This document shows, one piece after another, positions 32,136 through 40,082 of a stretch of DNA of 64,000 nucleotides. The position numbers were made by a program, and so were the translations under genes. Under the pieces are notes generated by a model. The model was not told the origin of the DNA and ran no database searches. It was given only the letters and a program-made list of their open reading frames with translations. How positions within the stretch are numbered: the first letter of the stretch is position 1; each line of letters begins with the position of its first letter. This DNA comes from Frankiales bacterium (GTDB taxonomy: Bacteria; Actinomycetota; Actinomycetes; JAFAQI01): positions 62,001 through 126,000 of the forward strand of contig JAICXJ010000002.1 of NCBI GenBank assembly GCA_025980465.1. Reading direction: 5' to 3'.

Positions 32136-33110
32136 ATGACGAACAGTGATCGGCCAGGGGTCGTCGTCGTCACCGGCGGAAGCGCCGGAGTCGGCCGCGC
32201 GGCGGTGCGCGAGCTTGCCCGCAACGGCTGGGATGTCGCGATATTCGCCCGAGGGCGCGCCGGGACCGACGCCGCCGCAGCCGACGTGCAGCAGCTCGGT
32301 CGCCGGTCACTCGGTCTGACGGTCGACGTCACGGACATCCCGGCGCTCAGCGCGGCAGCAGACAAGGTCGAGGCTGAGCTCGGTCCGATCCAAGGCTGGG
32401 TCAACGTCGCCTTCGTGGGAGCGCTGCGCTACTTCTGGGACACCACTGCCGAGGACTACGAGCGGATCACGTCGGTGACCTACTTCGGTCAGGTCAACGG
32501 CACCCGCGAGGCGCTGCGGTTGATGCGTCCCAGGAACCGTGGCGTCATCGTCAACGTCGGCTCAGCCCTCGGCTTCCGCGGGATTCCGCTGCAGTCCGCG
32601 TACTGCGGCGCGAAACACGCCATCCAAGGCTTCACCGAGTCGGTTCGGGCTGAGCTGAAGAGCGAGCAAAGCGCAATACGCATCTGCACCGTCCAACTGC
32701 CTGGGTTGAACACCCCGCAGTTCGACTGGAACGACAACGCCTTCGACCAACACCCTCAGCCGGTCCCCCCGATCTTCCAGCCTGAAGTTGCCGGCCGTGC
32801 GATCAGGTTTCTTCTCGAGACTCCGCGGACGAACATGTGGGTCGGTGCGTCAACGGCGTACACCATCCTCGGCAACCGGGTGGCGCCGCGCATTCTCGAC
32901 TGGTACCTGGGTCGGAACGGGGTCAAGGGTCAGCTTTCGGATCAGGATGGGCCGCGGTACGGCGCGAACCTCTACCAGGCCCGCGATGACGATGCCGACC
33001 GTGGCGCAGAGGGGATGTTCAGCGCGAAGGCGCATCCGCATGACCCCTGGTCGGCGACGGCGATGGTGATGGCACGCGCGGTCTCCCGCCTTCGACGGCC
33101 GAGGCAATGA
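32136..33110 (+). CDS. Short-chain dehydrogenase/reductase
   Basis: A 324-residue protein, classical SDR with a C-terminal extension. NAD(P) motif VTGGSAGVGRAAV (~13), an NVAFVGAL segment in place of the usual NNAG, Ser in VNVGSALG, and YCGAK as the YxxxK active site. The ~80-residue C-terminal tail with RTNMWVGASTAYTILGNRVAP...LDWYLGRNG is typical of an actinobacterial subgroup. It is 12 bases downstream of the Rieske gene and overlaps the GH15 gene by ATGA. Confidence 0.92.
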   Translation: MTNSDRPGVVVVTGGSAGVGRAAVRELARNGWDVAIFARGRAGTDAAAADVQQLGRRSLGLTVDVTDIPALSAAADKVEAELGPIQGWVNVAFVGALRYFWDTTAEDYERITSVTYFGQVNGTREALRLMRPRNRGVIVNVGSALGFRGIPLQSAYCGAKHAIQGFTESVRAELKSEQSAIRICTVQLPGLNTPQFDWNDNAFDQHPQPVPPIFQPEVAGRAIRFLLETPRTNMWVGASTAYTILGNRVAPRILDWYLGRNGVKGQLSDQDGPRYGANLYQARDDDADRGAEGMFSAKAHPHDPWSATAMVMARAVSRLRRPRQ

Positions 33111-34897
33111 GCCGAACCGACGACGGGTTCGCGAGCATCGAGAGCTACGCCGCAATCGGCGACTCCCGCACGGTCGCGCTGGTGGCGAACGACGGGCGGA
33201 TCGACTGGTGGCCGGCGGTCGACCCGGATCGGCCGCCCTGCTTCGCGGCGCTGCTCGATCCGCAGGCCGGGGGGTATTTGGCCATCGAGCCGACTGAGGT
33301 CCATCAGAGTCGGCGTCACTACCTGGCGGACACCAACATCGTCGAGACCACGTTCACAACGGCGTCGGGAAGTGCGGTCGTCCGCGACGTGATCCCCTTC
33401 GGGCAGAACGGAAATCTGGCCTGGAGCGAGCTGGTCCGCCAGATCGATGGCGTCCGCGGATCGGTCCGGTTTCGTTGGACTGTCCGGCCGGGAAACCGGT
33501 TCAAGACGGTCACGCCATCGATCACGATGGACGACTCGGGCCCGATCATCACTGCCGGAGACGAGCTGCTTGCCGTCCGCGCCTTTGATGTCGGCGAGCC
33601 GTTGATCAGCGACGGCGCGGTCACCGGCGAGTTCGCGACCGGTCCGCAGTCGAGCGGCACGTTGGGCATCATCGCGACTCGTGACTCGCCGGTGTTCCTT
33701 GCCGGCCGCGACGAGATCGACGGGCACGTCACGCTGAGCACCGAGCGCTGGCGTGACTGGACCGCCTCGGTGAGGTACCACGGTCCGTGGGCTGATCATG
33801 TGCTGCGATCTGCTCTTGCCCTCAAGTTGCTCACTTCGATCCAGACCGGCGCCATCTTGGCCGCTCCGACAACCTCACTGCCCGAGCAGGTAGGCGGTAA
33901 GAAGAACTGGGACTACCGCTACATGTGGGTTCGCGATTCGTCGTTCACCATCGACGCCTTTCTCAGCCTCGGGCTGCATGCCGAAGCTCAGGCAGCCGTG
34001 GAGTGGCTGCTCGGCGCCGTACGCTCGACCGCCCCCGAGATGAAGACCCTCTATCGGTTGTCGGGTGACCCGCCGGAGCCCGAGATCGTCGTTCCACTCC
34101 CCGGCTACCGGGGCAGCCGCCCGGTGCGTTGCGGCAACGCCGCCGCTGACCAGCTCCAACTGGGCAACTTCGGAGACCTCTTCGACACCATCTCGCAGTA
34201 CGTCGTCGCCGGACACCGCCTCGACCCCCGCAATGGGGAAATGCTCGCAACGCTTGCCGACCGTTGTTGCGCCGTGTGGATGCTCGAGGACTCGGGCCTG
34301 TGGGAACTCGACACCCGGCGCCACTACACAGTGTCAAAGATGGGCTGCTGGGCGGCCCTCGACCGCGCGACCAAGCTTGCCGCGGCAGGACAGCTCCCCG
34401 CCGACAACGCACAGCGTTGGGCAGACGTCGCCGAGGAGATCCGGGACTGGGTTGACACCAACTGCTGGTCACAGCGCAACGGCGCCTACGCCGGTTACGC
34501 CGGGAGCGACGATCTCGACGCCGCCACCTTGCTGGCCGGACGGATCGGATTCGACCGCGGCGAACGGCTGGCCGGCACGATCGACGCGATACGCGCCGAA
34601 CTCAGCGAGGGGCCGTGCGTGTACCGCTACACCGGTGCGAGGTCCGAGGAAGGCGCGTTCATCGCGTGCTCCTTCTGGCTGGTCAACGCGTTGGCTCTTG
34701 CGGGCGACTTCGCGGCCGCCAAACAGCTGATGGACGAGGTGCTCGAGCTGAGGAACGACGTCGGTTTGCTAGCCGAGCAGATCGACCCGTCGAGCCGCTC
34801 GCACCTCGGCAACTTCCCGCAGGGCTTGAGCCATTTGGCGCTCATCAACGCGGCGTGCGCATATGACCGAGAGACCAGAAAGCGGCTCGAGTCCTAA
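33107..34897 (+). CDS. Glycoside hydrolase family 15 (trehalase/glucoamylase-like)
   Basis: A 596-residue protein without signal peptide, so cytoplasmic. N-terminal beta-sandwich IESYAAIGDSRTVALVANDGRIDW (~7-30), then the (alpha/alpha)6 barrel with KKNWDYRYMWVRDSSFTIDAFL. Catalytic glutamates appear in SEEGAFIACSFWL (~514-515) and LLAEQIDP (~557), followed by HLGNFPQGLSHLALINAA. Characterised mycobacterial relatives are trehalases; releasing glucose from trehalose or a short alpha-glucan would feed the sugar oxidases upstream. Last gene of the long operon; a hairpin covers its stop codon. Confidence 0.92.
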   Translation: MSRTDDGFASIESYAAIGDSRTVALVANDGRIDWWPAVDPDRPPCFAALLDPQAGGYLAIEPTEVHQSRRHYLADTNIVETTFTTASGSAVVRDVIPFGQNGNLAWSELVRQIDGVRGSVRFRWTVRPGNRFKTVTPSITMDDSGPIITAGDELLAVRAFDVGEPLISDGAVTGEFATGPQSSGTLGIIATRDSPVFLAGRDEIDGHVTLSTERWRDWTASVRYHGPWADHVLRSALALKLLTSIQTGAILAAPTTSLPEQVGGKKNWDYRYMWVRDSSFTIDAFLSLGLHAEAQAAVEWLLGAVRSTAPEMKTLYRLSGDPPEPEIVVPLPGYRGSRPVRCGNAAADQLQLGNFGDLFDTISQYVVAGHRLDPRNGEMLATLADRCCAVWMLEDSGLWELDTRRHYTVSKMGCWAALDRATKLAAAGQLPADNAQRWADVAEEIRDWVDTNCWSQRNGAYAGYAGSDDLDAATLLAGRIGFDRGERLAGTIDAIRAELSEGPCVYRYTGARSEEGAFIACSFWLVNALALAGDFAAAKQLMDEVLELRNDVGLLAEQIDPSSRSHLGNFPQGLSHLALINAACAYDRETRKRLES

Positions 34898-34903
34898 CTC
34901 GAG
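34886..34903. terminator. Hairpin at the GH15 stop codon
   Basis: CTCGAGT-CCTA-ACTCGAG forms a 7-base stem with a 4-base loop overlapping the GH15 TAA and lying 5 bases from the convergent DUF1360 stop. No T-tract follows. It is a plausible short bidirectional terminator. Confidence 0.4.
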
Positions 34904-34907
34904 TCGC

Positions 34908-35423
34908 TCAGTCGGTCTTCTGAAGCGCGTCGTAGCCGAACTGCAGCACGTCTGCGCCGGCCACGATGGCCAGCCCCGCCGCTATCGTCCGGGCGAGGCG
35001 CGGGTTGGCGATGTAGCCGAGGATGAACGCGGTCGCGACCCACACGTCGAGGCAGAACGGACAGGTGAGGAGTTCGCCGATCGCGTGCTGCGGGCCGGTG
35101 CCGACGACCGTCTCCGCGACCTCAGCCTCGCCGCTTTGCCCCTCGAACTTGGTGAACGGCGCCCGGAACGGGCTCGACACCGGGTCCTTCGCCACCAACC
35201 GGGACAGCTTGTGGGTGGCGACAGCGCCCAGGATCAGATCCTGCACGGGCACCCGGTCGGGAAGCGCTTTTCGGCGCCAGCGCAGCACGCCGGCGGACGC
35301 CGACACCAGGGCGCCGTACCCGCCGAGCAAACCGAGGAACGAGCCAAGCGGCCGGTCCTGCGAGCCCTCGTACCGACGCTTGACCTCCGCCGGAGCGGAG
35401 GTGAGGCTGCTAGCTGTCGCCAT
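34908..35423 (-). CDS. DUF1360 family membrane protein
   Basis: A 171-residue protein. The family marks are DLILGAVATHKLSRLVAKDPV, ETVVGTGPQHAIGELLTCPFCLDVWVATAF and the closing helix AGADVLQFGYDAL. Two or three membrane segments are likely. The CPFCLDVW motif has two Cys that could bind metal. No function is established for DUF1360. It lies 8 bases upstream of nothing else on its strand and is preceded by the tiny CBS-derived gene. Confidence 0.85.
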   Translation of the reverse strand: MATASSLTSAPAEVKRRYEGSQDRPLGSFLGLLGGYGALVSASAGVLRWRRKALPDRVPVQDLILGAVATHKLSRLVAKDPVSSPFRAPFTKFEGQSGEAEVAETVVGTGPQHAIGELLTCPFCLDVWVATAFILGYIANPRLARTIAAGLAIVAGADVLQFGYDALQKTD

Positions 35424-35431
35424 TGGGTCGT

Positions 35432-35548
35432 TCAGTCCTGGCTGATCGCGCCGACCAGCTTGCCGACCTTCTTCGGCGCCCAGGCACGAGCGAGGTCGGC
35501 GTGGCTGACCATCCCGATCGTGGTCATGATGTCGCGTGCGGATGCCAT
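35432..35548 (-). pseudogene. Internally deleted CBS-domain protein (38 residues)
   Basis: A 38-residue frame starting at ATG 35548 behind a strong AAGGGAG. The first ten residues, MASARDIMTT, match the start of stand-alone CBS-pair proteins; the rest, IGMVSHADLARAWAPKKVGKLVGAISQD, matches their C-terminal end. About 100 residues in between, containing both CBS folds, are missing, and the join is in frame. Either this is a deletion remnant that still keeps its ribosome binding site, or a micropeptide has been retained. An upstream ATG at 35620 gives 62 residues but lacks family resemblance. Confidence 0.55.
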
Positions 35549-35650
35549 TTCACTCCCTTTCGCTGCTGCGATAGATCCGATGCCCGGGGTGCTTCGGGGT
35601 AAACGAGCCACGACCGCCATGACCCAACCGCCCCGAGAGCGCAGGGTTCA

Positions 35651-35662
35651 GGAAGATCTTCC
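35651..35662. promoter_or_regulatory. Palindrome GGAAGATCTTCC
   Basis: A perfect 12-base palindrome in the 252-base gap between the CBS remnant and the small genes at 35801. A related GGAAGATC half recurs about 30 bases downstream. A protein-binding role is possible but has no other support. Confidence 0.25.
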
Positions 35663-35709
35663 GCGGGGTTTGGGTATCTGCGTCCTCGGGGAAGATCGTC
35701 GACGTCAAT

Positions 35710-35751
35710 TCAGCAGTGAGTTGCCTTAACTCAGCCGTGAGATGCCTTGAA
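35710..35751 (+). repeat. Two direct 21-base repeats upstream of the three-helix-bundle genes
   Basis: Two adjacent 21-base units (35710-35730, 35731-35751) agree at 17 of 21 positions with the consensus TCAGCNGTGAGNTGCCTTRA. The first overlaps an inverted repeat TGAGTT-N5-AACTCA (35717-35733). A 21-base period is two helical turns, so this could be a tandem regulator site about 50 bases upstream of the gene start. Confidence 0.35.
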
Positions 35752-35800
35752 GAACGGGCGCTCGCACCTGCCGTGGCGCCCCTCGTCCGAGGAGAGTCAC

Positions 35801-36040
35801 ATGCTCACCGCACCGCCCCCAGCAGAGCCGATCGACGACGTCTTGCGCGGCGTCTTTGCCCGGCTGCAGTGCGAGTTCCCAGAGGTCTCGTCGCAGGAGT
35901 TGGCCTCCGCCGTACAGACGGCCGGTGAGGCCGCGGCGGACGTCCTGCCCGACCTGCCGGCATTCGTCGTCGCGGTGGCAGCGGCCACCCGCAGCGACGT
36001 GGAACGCCGCGGTGCGGACCCGCGCGTGGGGAGTGCCTGA
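35801..36040 (+). CDS. Small three-helix-bundle protein, first of a tandem pair
   Basis: A 79-residue helical protein. RLQCEFPEVSSQELASAVQTAGEAAADVLPDLPAFVVAVAA resembles the three-helix bundle dimerisation domain found at the N-terminus of actinobacterial arsenate reductases and as free small proteins (RL..EFP..s...v...v..a). Start ATG with GAGGAGAG in front. The following gene encodes a divergent copy of the same fold and begins 2 bases after this stop. The function is unknown; homo- or heterodimerisation is inferred. Confidence 0.65.
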   Translation: MLTAPPPAEPIDDVLRGVFARLQCEFPEVSSQELASAVQTAGEAAADVLPDLPAFVVAVAAATRSDVERRGADPRVGSA

Positions 36041-36041
36041 G

Positions 36042-36344
36042 GTGACCACTTTGCAGAACCCCGAGCCCGGCCTCGGGGCGGCGCCCTCGCCCGAACCTGA
36101 TTGGGGCGCGCTCACCGAGCGCCTCGTTGCCGAATTCCCCTCTTTCGCGGCTGCGGACGTGATCGCGGAGATAGTCCAGGCACGCGACGCCGCCGTGTAT
36201 GTCAGTACCGCCACAGCCGATCTCGGCGAGGTCGTGGAGTTCATGGCGACCTATGCGCTTCGGGTCCGCCTCGGCGAGATCATTCCGAGTGACCGGTTGG
36301 ACCCGGAGCGGCACGCCTCACCGCGCCCGCGTGCTGAGCCCTAG
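36042..36344 (+). CDS. Small three-helix-bundle protein, second of a tandem pair
   Basis: A 100-residue protein starting at GTG 36042. After a Pro-rich N-terminus, RLVAEFPSFAAADVIAEIVQARDAAVYVSTATADLGEVVEFMATYALRVRL aligns with the preceding protein (RL-x-EFP-x3-x-x-V/L...A). It ends with an Arg/Pro-rich tail. The pair probably arose by duplication and may form a heterodimer. GAGG before the start overlaps the upstream stop codon, implying coupling. Confidence 0.65.
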   Translation: MTTLQNPEPGLGAAPSPEPDWGALTERLVAEFPSFAAADVIAEIVQARDAAVYVSTATADLGEVVEFMATYALRVRLGEIIPSDRLDPERHASPRPRAEP

Positions 36345-36400
36345 TCGAATGCTCGGTCGACCGGTAACCATCTTCAGCAGCCACGATCAGGAGGTGCGCG

Positions 36401-36556
36401 ATGCCGAGCAAATCGGCCAACGTCAGACCACCCCCACAGGGAACTGAGCGACAGGCGGGCGTTCACGGTCGGCTCTGGAGGCGATCCAAGCTGCGTTTTC
36501 CTCCGGTGCCCGCGGGTAGGCGCCCGACGGGAAGGGAAGCGACGCGATGGCGATAG
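36401..36556 (+). pseudogene. Remnant of a MPSKSANV (DUF7218-like) small protein gene
   Basis: A 51-residue frame with an excellent CAGGAGG six bases before ATG. Its first eight residues, MPSKSANV, are those of a widespread small actinobacterial basic protein (DUF7218-like, normally continuing KNEKQYEALKEKGMSKERAA). Here the sequence changes abruptly to RPPPQGTERQAG and is Arg/Pro-rich to the stop, as if a deletion or frameshift cut the gene after the eighth codon. The frame ends just inside the next gene. It may also be a chance resemblance. Confidence 0.4.
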
Positions 36557-36843
36557 CTGATGCCGTAAGGCGGCTGATCCAGGAGAACAATTCCTACCAG
36601 GAGGCGGCCCAACGGCTCGGCATTCCTGCCGGCAAGGCGTACCTGCTCGCCACCGGCGTCCCGGCGGATAGCAGCGACGGGTTGTCGGCCGAGGAATATG
36701 AGCGGCCAGGAATGATGACCTCCGCCCAGCACCTCGCCTGTCCCCGGACCGAGCAGCCCGATCGTTCCCGTCACGTGCGGGAGTTCCTGGCGGCGCGCGC
36801 AGCGGCGGACCCGCAGATGCAAGCCGCCGGTAGTCAGTCATGA
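36547..36843 (+). CDS. Small protein at the head of the formate dehydrogenase operon
   Basis: A 98-residue protein. SYQEAAQRLGIPAGKAYLLATGVPADS resembles a helix-turn-helix or small helical segment; the rest is polar and ends HVREFLAARAAADPQMQAAGSQS. GGAAGCGACG lies before the ATG. It overlaps the formate dehydrogenase alpha gene by ATGA, so it is co-translated with it. Similar short proteins occur at this place in other actinobacterial fdh operons, but I know no function. A chaperone or regulatory role is conjecture. Confidence 0.7.
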   Translation: MAIADAVRRLIQENNSYQEAAQRLGIPAGKAYLLATGVPADSSDGLSAEEYERPGMMTSAQHLACPRTEQPDRSRHVREFLAARAAADPQMQAAGSQS

Positions 36844-39800
36844 CCGATCTCGGCTGGCCGGTGCTGCGCCAGCTTCTCGGTCCGGACAAGTCCGGGCGTG
36901 GCGCGGCGGTTGCCTCGCGGCGAACCCAATCACTTCAGGCACGCACCGCGACGGCGGACAAGGTCGTCAAGTCGGTGTGCCCGTACTGCGGGGTGGGCTG
37001 CGGGCAGAACGTCTACGTCAAGGACGGCGAGGTCGTTCAGATCGAGGGCGATCCCGACTCGGCGGTGAGCCGCGGCCGGCTCTGTCCGAAGGGCTCCGCC
37101 AGCCTGCAGCTGACGACAGGGGATTCGCGCCTGCATCAGGTGCTGTACCGCAAGCCCTACGGGACCGACTGGGAGCCGCTGGACCTCGACGCCGCGATGG
37201 ACATGATTGCCGACCGGGTGATCCAGACCCGCCGCGACACGTGGGAGTGGGAGAACGAGGGCCGGCGCACCCGCCGCACGATGGGCATCGCTCACCTCGG
37301 CGGAGCGACGCTCGACAACGAAGAGAACTACCTGATCAAGAAGCTGTGGACCGCTCTCGGGATCGTCCAGATCGAGAACCAGGCCCGGGTCTGTCACTCC
37401 TCGACGGTGGCCGGTCTCGGCACGTCATTCGGTCGCGGCGGCGCGACGACCTGCATGCAGGACCTGCAGAACTCCGACTGCATCGTCATCGAGGGCTCCA
37501 ACTTCGCTGAGGCGCATCCGGTCGGCTTCCAGTGGGTGATGGAGGCACGCGCTCGCGGCGCCAAGATGATCCACGTCGACCCGCACTACAGCCGCACCAG
37601 CGCGCTGGCCGATCTGTTCGTGCCGATTCGGGCCGGCACTGACATCGCCTTCCTCGGCGGCGTGATCAACTACGTGCTCGAGCACGACAAGTGGTTCCGC
37701 GACTACGTCGTGCGCTACACCAACGCGGCGACGCTCATCGAGGACGACTTCGTCGATACCGAGGATCTCGACGGCCTGTTCTCGGGTTTCGATGCTGAGG
37801 AACGAAAGTACGACTTCCAGACCTGGGAGTACGTCGCAGGCGATGTCAACGCCGCCTCCGGCAGCCGCGCCGAGGGCACCGTCCACAAGCGGTCCACGTC
37901 GGCGGTTCGCAGCTCGGGCCGTGCCGAATCACACGGCTCCGGCGGCGCGGCGATCTCCACGAGCCAGCCGGAACGCGACGAGACGCTGCAGGACAAACGA
38001 TGCGTCTTCCAGATCCTGCGTCGCCACTTCCAGCGCTACACCCCGGAGATGGTCGAGCGGGTCTGCGGTACACCGCAGGACGTCTTTCTCGAGGCGTGCC
38101 GGCTGATCACCGACAACTCAGGGCGTGACCGGACCACGGCCTTCGCCTATGCCGTCGGCTGGACCCAGCACACCGTCGGCGCGCAGTACATCCGCGCGGC
38201 GTCGATCCTCCAGTTGCTGCTCGGCAACATCGGCCGGCCGGGCGGCGGCATCCAGGCGCTTCGCGGACACGCCAGCATCCAGGGCTCCAGCGACATCCCG
38301 ACGCTGTTCAACCTGCTGCCCGGCTACCTCGCCATGCCCCACGCCGACGAGCACCAGAGCCTCGACGACTATCTCGAGGCCGACCAGCACGACAAGGGCT
38401 TCTGGGCGAACATGGACGACTACATGGTGAGCCTGCTCAAGGCCTGGTGGGGCCCGGCCGCAACGCCCGCCAACGAGTTTTGCTTCGACTACCTGCCGCG
38501 TCTCACCGGCGACCACTCGACGTACCAGACCGTGGTCGAGCAGATCGACGGCAACTGCAAGGGCTACTTCCTCATGGGTGAGAACCCCGCGGTCGGCTCG
38601 GCCAACGCGCGGATGCAGCGGCTCGGGATGTCGAAGCTCGATTGGCTGGTCGTGCGTGACTTCTCGCTGATCGAGAGCGCGACTTGGTGGAAGGACGGCC
38701 CCGAGATCGAAACCGGTGAAATGGTCACCGATCAGGTCCCGACCGAGATCTTCTTCCTTCCGGCCGCGTCGCACACCGAGAAGGACGGAACGTTCACCAA
38801 CACCAACCGGTTGTTGCAGTGGCATCACGCCGCGAAGGAGCCGGACGGCGACGCTCGAAGCGACCTTTGGTTCATGTACCACCTCGGCGAACGCATCCGC
38901 GCCAAGCTGGCCGGCTCAACCGATCCGATGGATACGCCGGTTCTCGACCTCACCTGGGACTACCCGGTCGAGGGTTCCCATGACGAGCCGAGCGCCGACT
39001 GCATCCTTGCTGAGATCAACGGCTTCACGGCGGACGGCGAGCCGGTGTCGTCCTACCAGGACCTGAAGCACGACGGGTCGACGGCATGTGGCTGTTGGAT
39101 CTACTGCGGGGTGTACGCCGACGGCGTCAACCACGCCGCCCGCCGTAAGCCGTGGCGCGATCAGAACTGGCTCGGACCGCAGTGGGGCTGGGCGTGGCCG
39201 GCCGATCGTCGCATCCTTTACAACCGCGCCTCAGCCGACCCGGACGGCAGGCCATGGAGCGATCGAAAGGCGCTGGTCTGGTGGGACGAGGACGCCGGGA
39301 AGTGGGACGGACACGACGTGCCGGACTTCTCGCCGGACAAGGCGCCCGACTACACACCCGATGACGATGCGGAAGGCCCGGAGGGCCTCGCCGGTGACGA
39401 TCCGTTCGTCATGCAGGCCGATGGCAAGGGCTGGCTGTACGTGCCGTCGGGTCTCCTCGACGGACCCTTGCCGACCCACTACGAGCCGCAGGAGTCGCCG
39501 CTGGACAACGCGCTGTACTCCCAGCAGTCCAGCCCGAGCCGCAAGATGATGAAGCACGAGGACAACCAGTTCAGCCCTTCGGGCAGCGCACCTGGCGCCG
39601 AGGTCTACCCCTACGTCCTCACCACCTATCGGCTGACCGAGCACTTCACCGCGGGCGGGATGAGCCGGTGGCAGCCCTACCTCGCTGAGCTGCAACCGGA
39701 GCTGTTCTGCGAGGTCTCACCCGAACTTGCCGAGGAGCGCAACCTCGAGCACAACGGCTGGGCGACGGTGATCAGTGCCCGCAACGTCATCGAGGCGCGG

Positions 39801-40082
39801 GTCCACGTGACCGACCGCATGTCGCCACTCGTCGTCAACGGCCGCACCGTCCACCAGATCGGCATGCCCTTCCACTGGGGTCCGAATGGGTACGCGAAAG
39901 GCGACGCGGTGAACGAGCTGGTCGCGATGGCGATGGATCCGAACGTGCACATCCAGGAGAGCAAAGTGCTCGTCGTCGATATCCAACCTGGCCGGCGCCC
40001 GCGGGGACCGGCCCGGCAGGCGCTCGTCGAGGCACAACGACGCCGAGCCGGCGTCACACTCGAGACCGGGCACCAGATCTGA
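36840..40082 (+). CDS. Formate dehydrogenase alpha (molybdopterin) subunit with Cys active site
   Basis: A 1080-residue protein. [4Fe-4S] motif CPYCGVGCGQNV...GRLCPKG (~47-80), then the DMSO-reductase-fold molybdopterin domains: QARVCHSSTVAGLGTSFGRGGATT carries Cys at residue 185 where E. coli FdnG has selenocysteine; EGSNFAEAHPVGFQWVMEA and the C-terminal molydopterin_binding domain with HIQESKVLVVDIQPG follow. A low-complexity Ser/Gly/Arg insertion lies at ~340-385. No twin-arginine signal peptide precedes the Fe-S motif, so the subunit probably stays in the cytoplasm, unlike FdnG. It is followed without gap by the beta and NrfD-like subunit genes. Confidence 0.93.
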   Translation: MTDLGWPVLRQLLGPDKSGRGAAVASRRTQSLQARTATADKVVKSVCPYCGVGCGQNVYVKDGEVVQIEGDPDSAVSRGRLCPKGSASLQLTTGDSRLHQVLYRKPYGTDWEPLDLDAAMDMIADRVIQTRRDTWEWENEGRRTRRTMGIAHLGGATLDNEENYLIKKLWTALGIVQIENQARVCHSSTVAGLGTSFGRGGATTCMQDLQNSDCIVIEGSNFAEAHPVGFQWVMEARARGAKMIHVDPHYSRTSALADLFVPIRAGTDIAFLGGVINYVLEHDKWFRDYVVRYTNAATLIEDDFVDTEDLDGLFSGFDAEERKYDFQTWEYVAGDVNAASGSRAEGTVHKRSTSAVRSSGRAESHGSGGAAISTSQPERDETLQDKRCVFQILRRHFQRYTPEMVERVCGTPQDVFLEACRLITDNSGRDRTTAFAYAVGWTQHTVGAQYIRAASILQLLLGNIGRPGGGIQALRGHASIQGSSDIPTLFNLLPGYLAMPHADEHQSLDDYLEADQHDKGFWANMDDYMVSLLKAWWGPAATPANEFCFDYLPRLTGDHSTYQTVVEQIDGNCKGYFLMGENPAVGSANARMQRLGMSKLDWLVVRDFSLIESATWWKDGPEIETGEMVTDQVPTEIFFLPAASHTEKDGTFTNTNRLLQWHHAAKEPDGDARSDLWFMYHLGERIRAKLAGSTDPMDTPVLDLTWDYPVEGSHDEPSADCILAEINGFTADGEPVSSYQDLKHDGSTACGCWIYCGVYADGVNHAARRKPWRDQNWLGPQWGWAWPADRRILYNRASADPDGRPWSDRKALVWWDEDAGKWDGHDVPDFSPDKAPDYTPDDDAEGPEGLAGDDPFVMQADGKGWLYVPSGLLDGPLPTHYEPQESPLDNALYSQQSSPSRKMMKHEDNQFSPSGSAPGAEVYPYVLTTYRLTEHFTAGGMSRWQPYLAELQPELFCEVSPELAEERNLEHNGWATVISARNVIEARVHVTDRMSPLVVNGRTVHQIGMPFHWGPNGYAKGDAVNELVAMAMDPNVHIQESKVLVVDIQPGRRPRGPARQALVEAQRRRAGVTLETGHQI

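Noticed and set aside
36345-36840. Molybdenum-cofactor riboswitch upstream of the fdh operon
   Set aside because: I saw no stem arrangement or conserved sequence of the Moco element; only small coding frames occupy the stretch.
37380-37410. Possible selenocysteine (in-frame TGA) site in formate dehydrogenase
   Set aside because: The codon at the active site is TGT (Cys); no in-frame TGA and no SECIS-like need.
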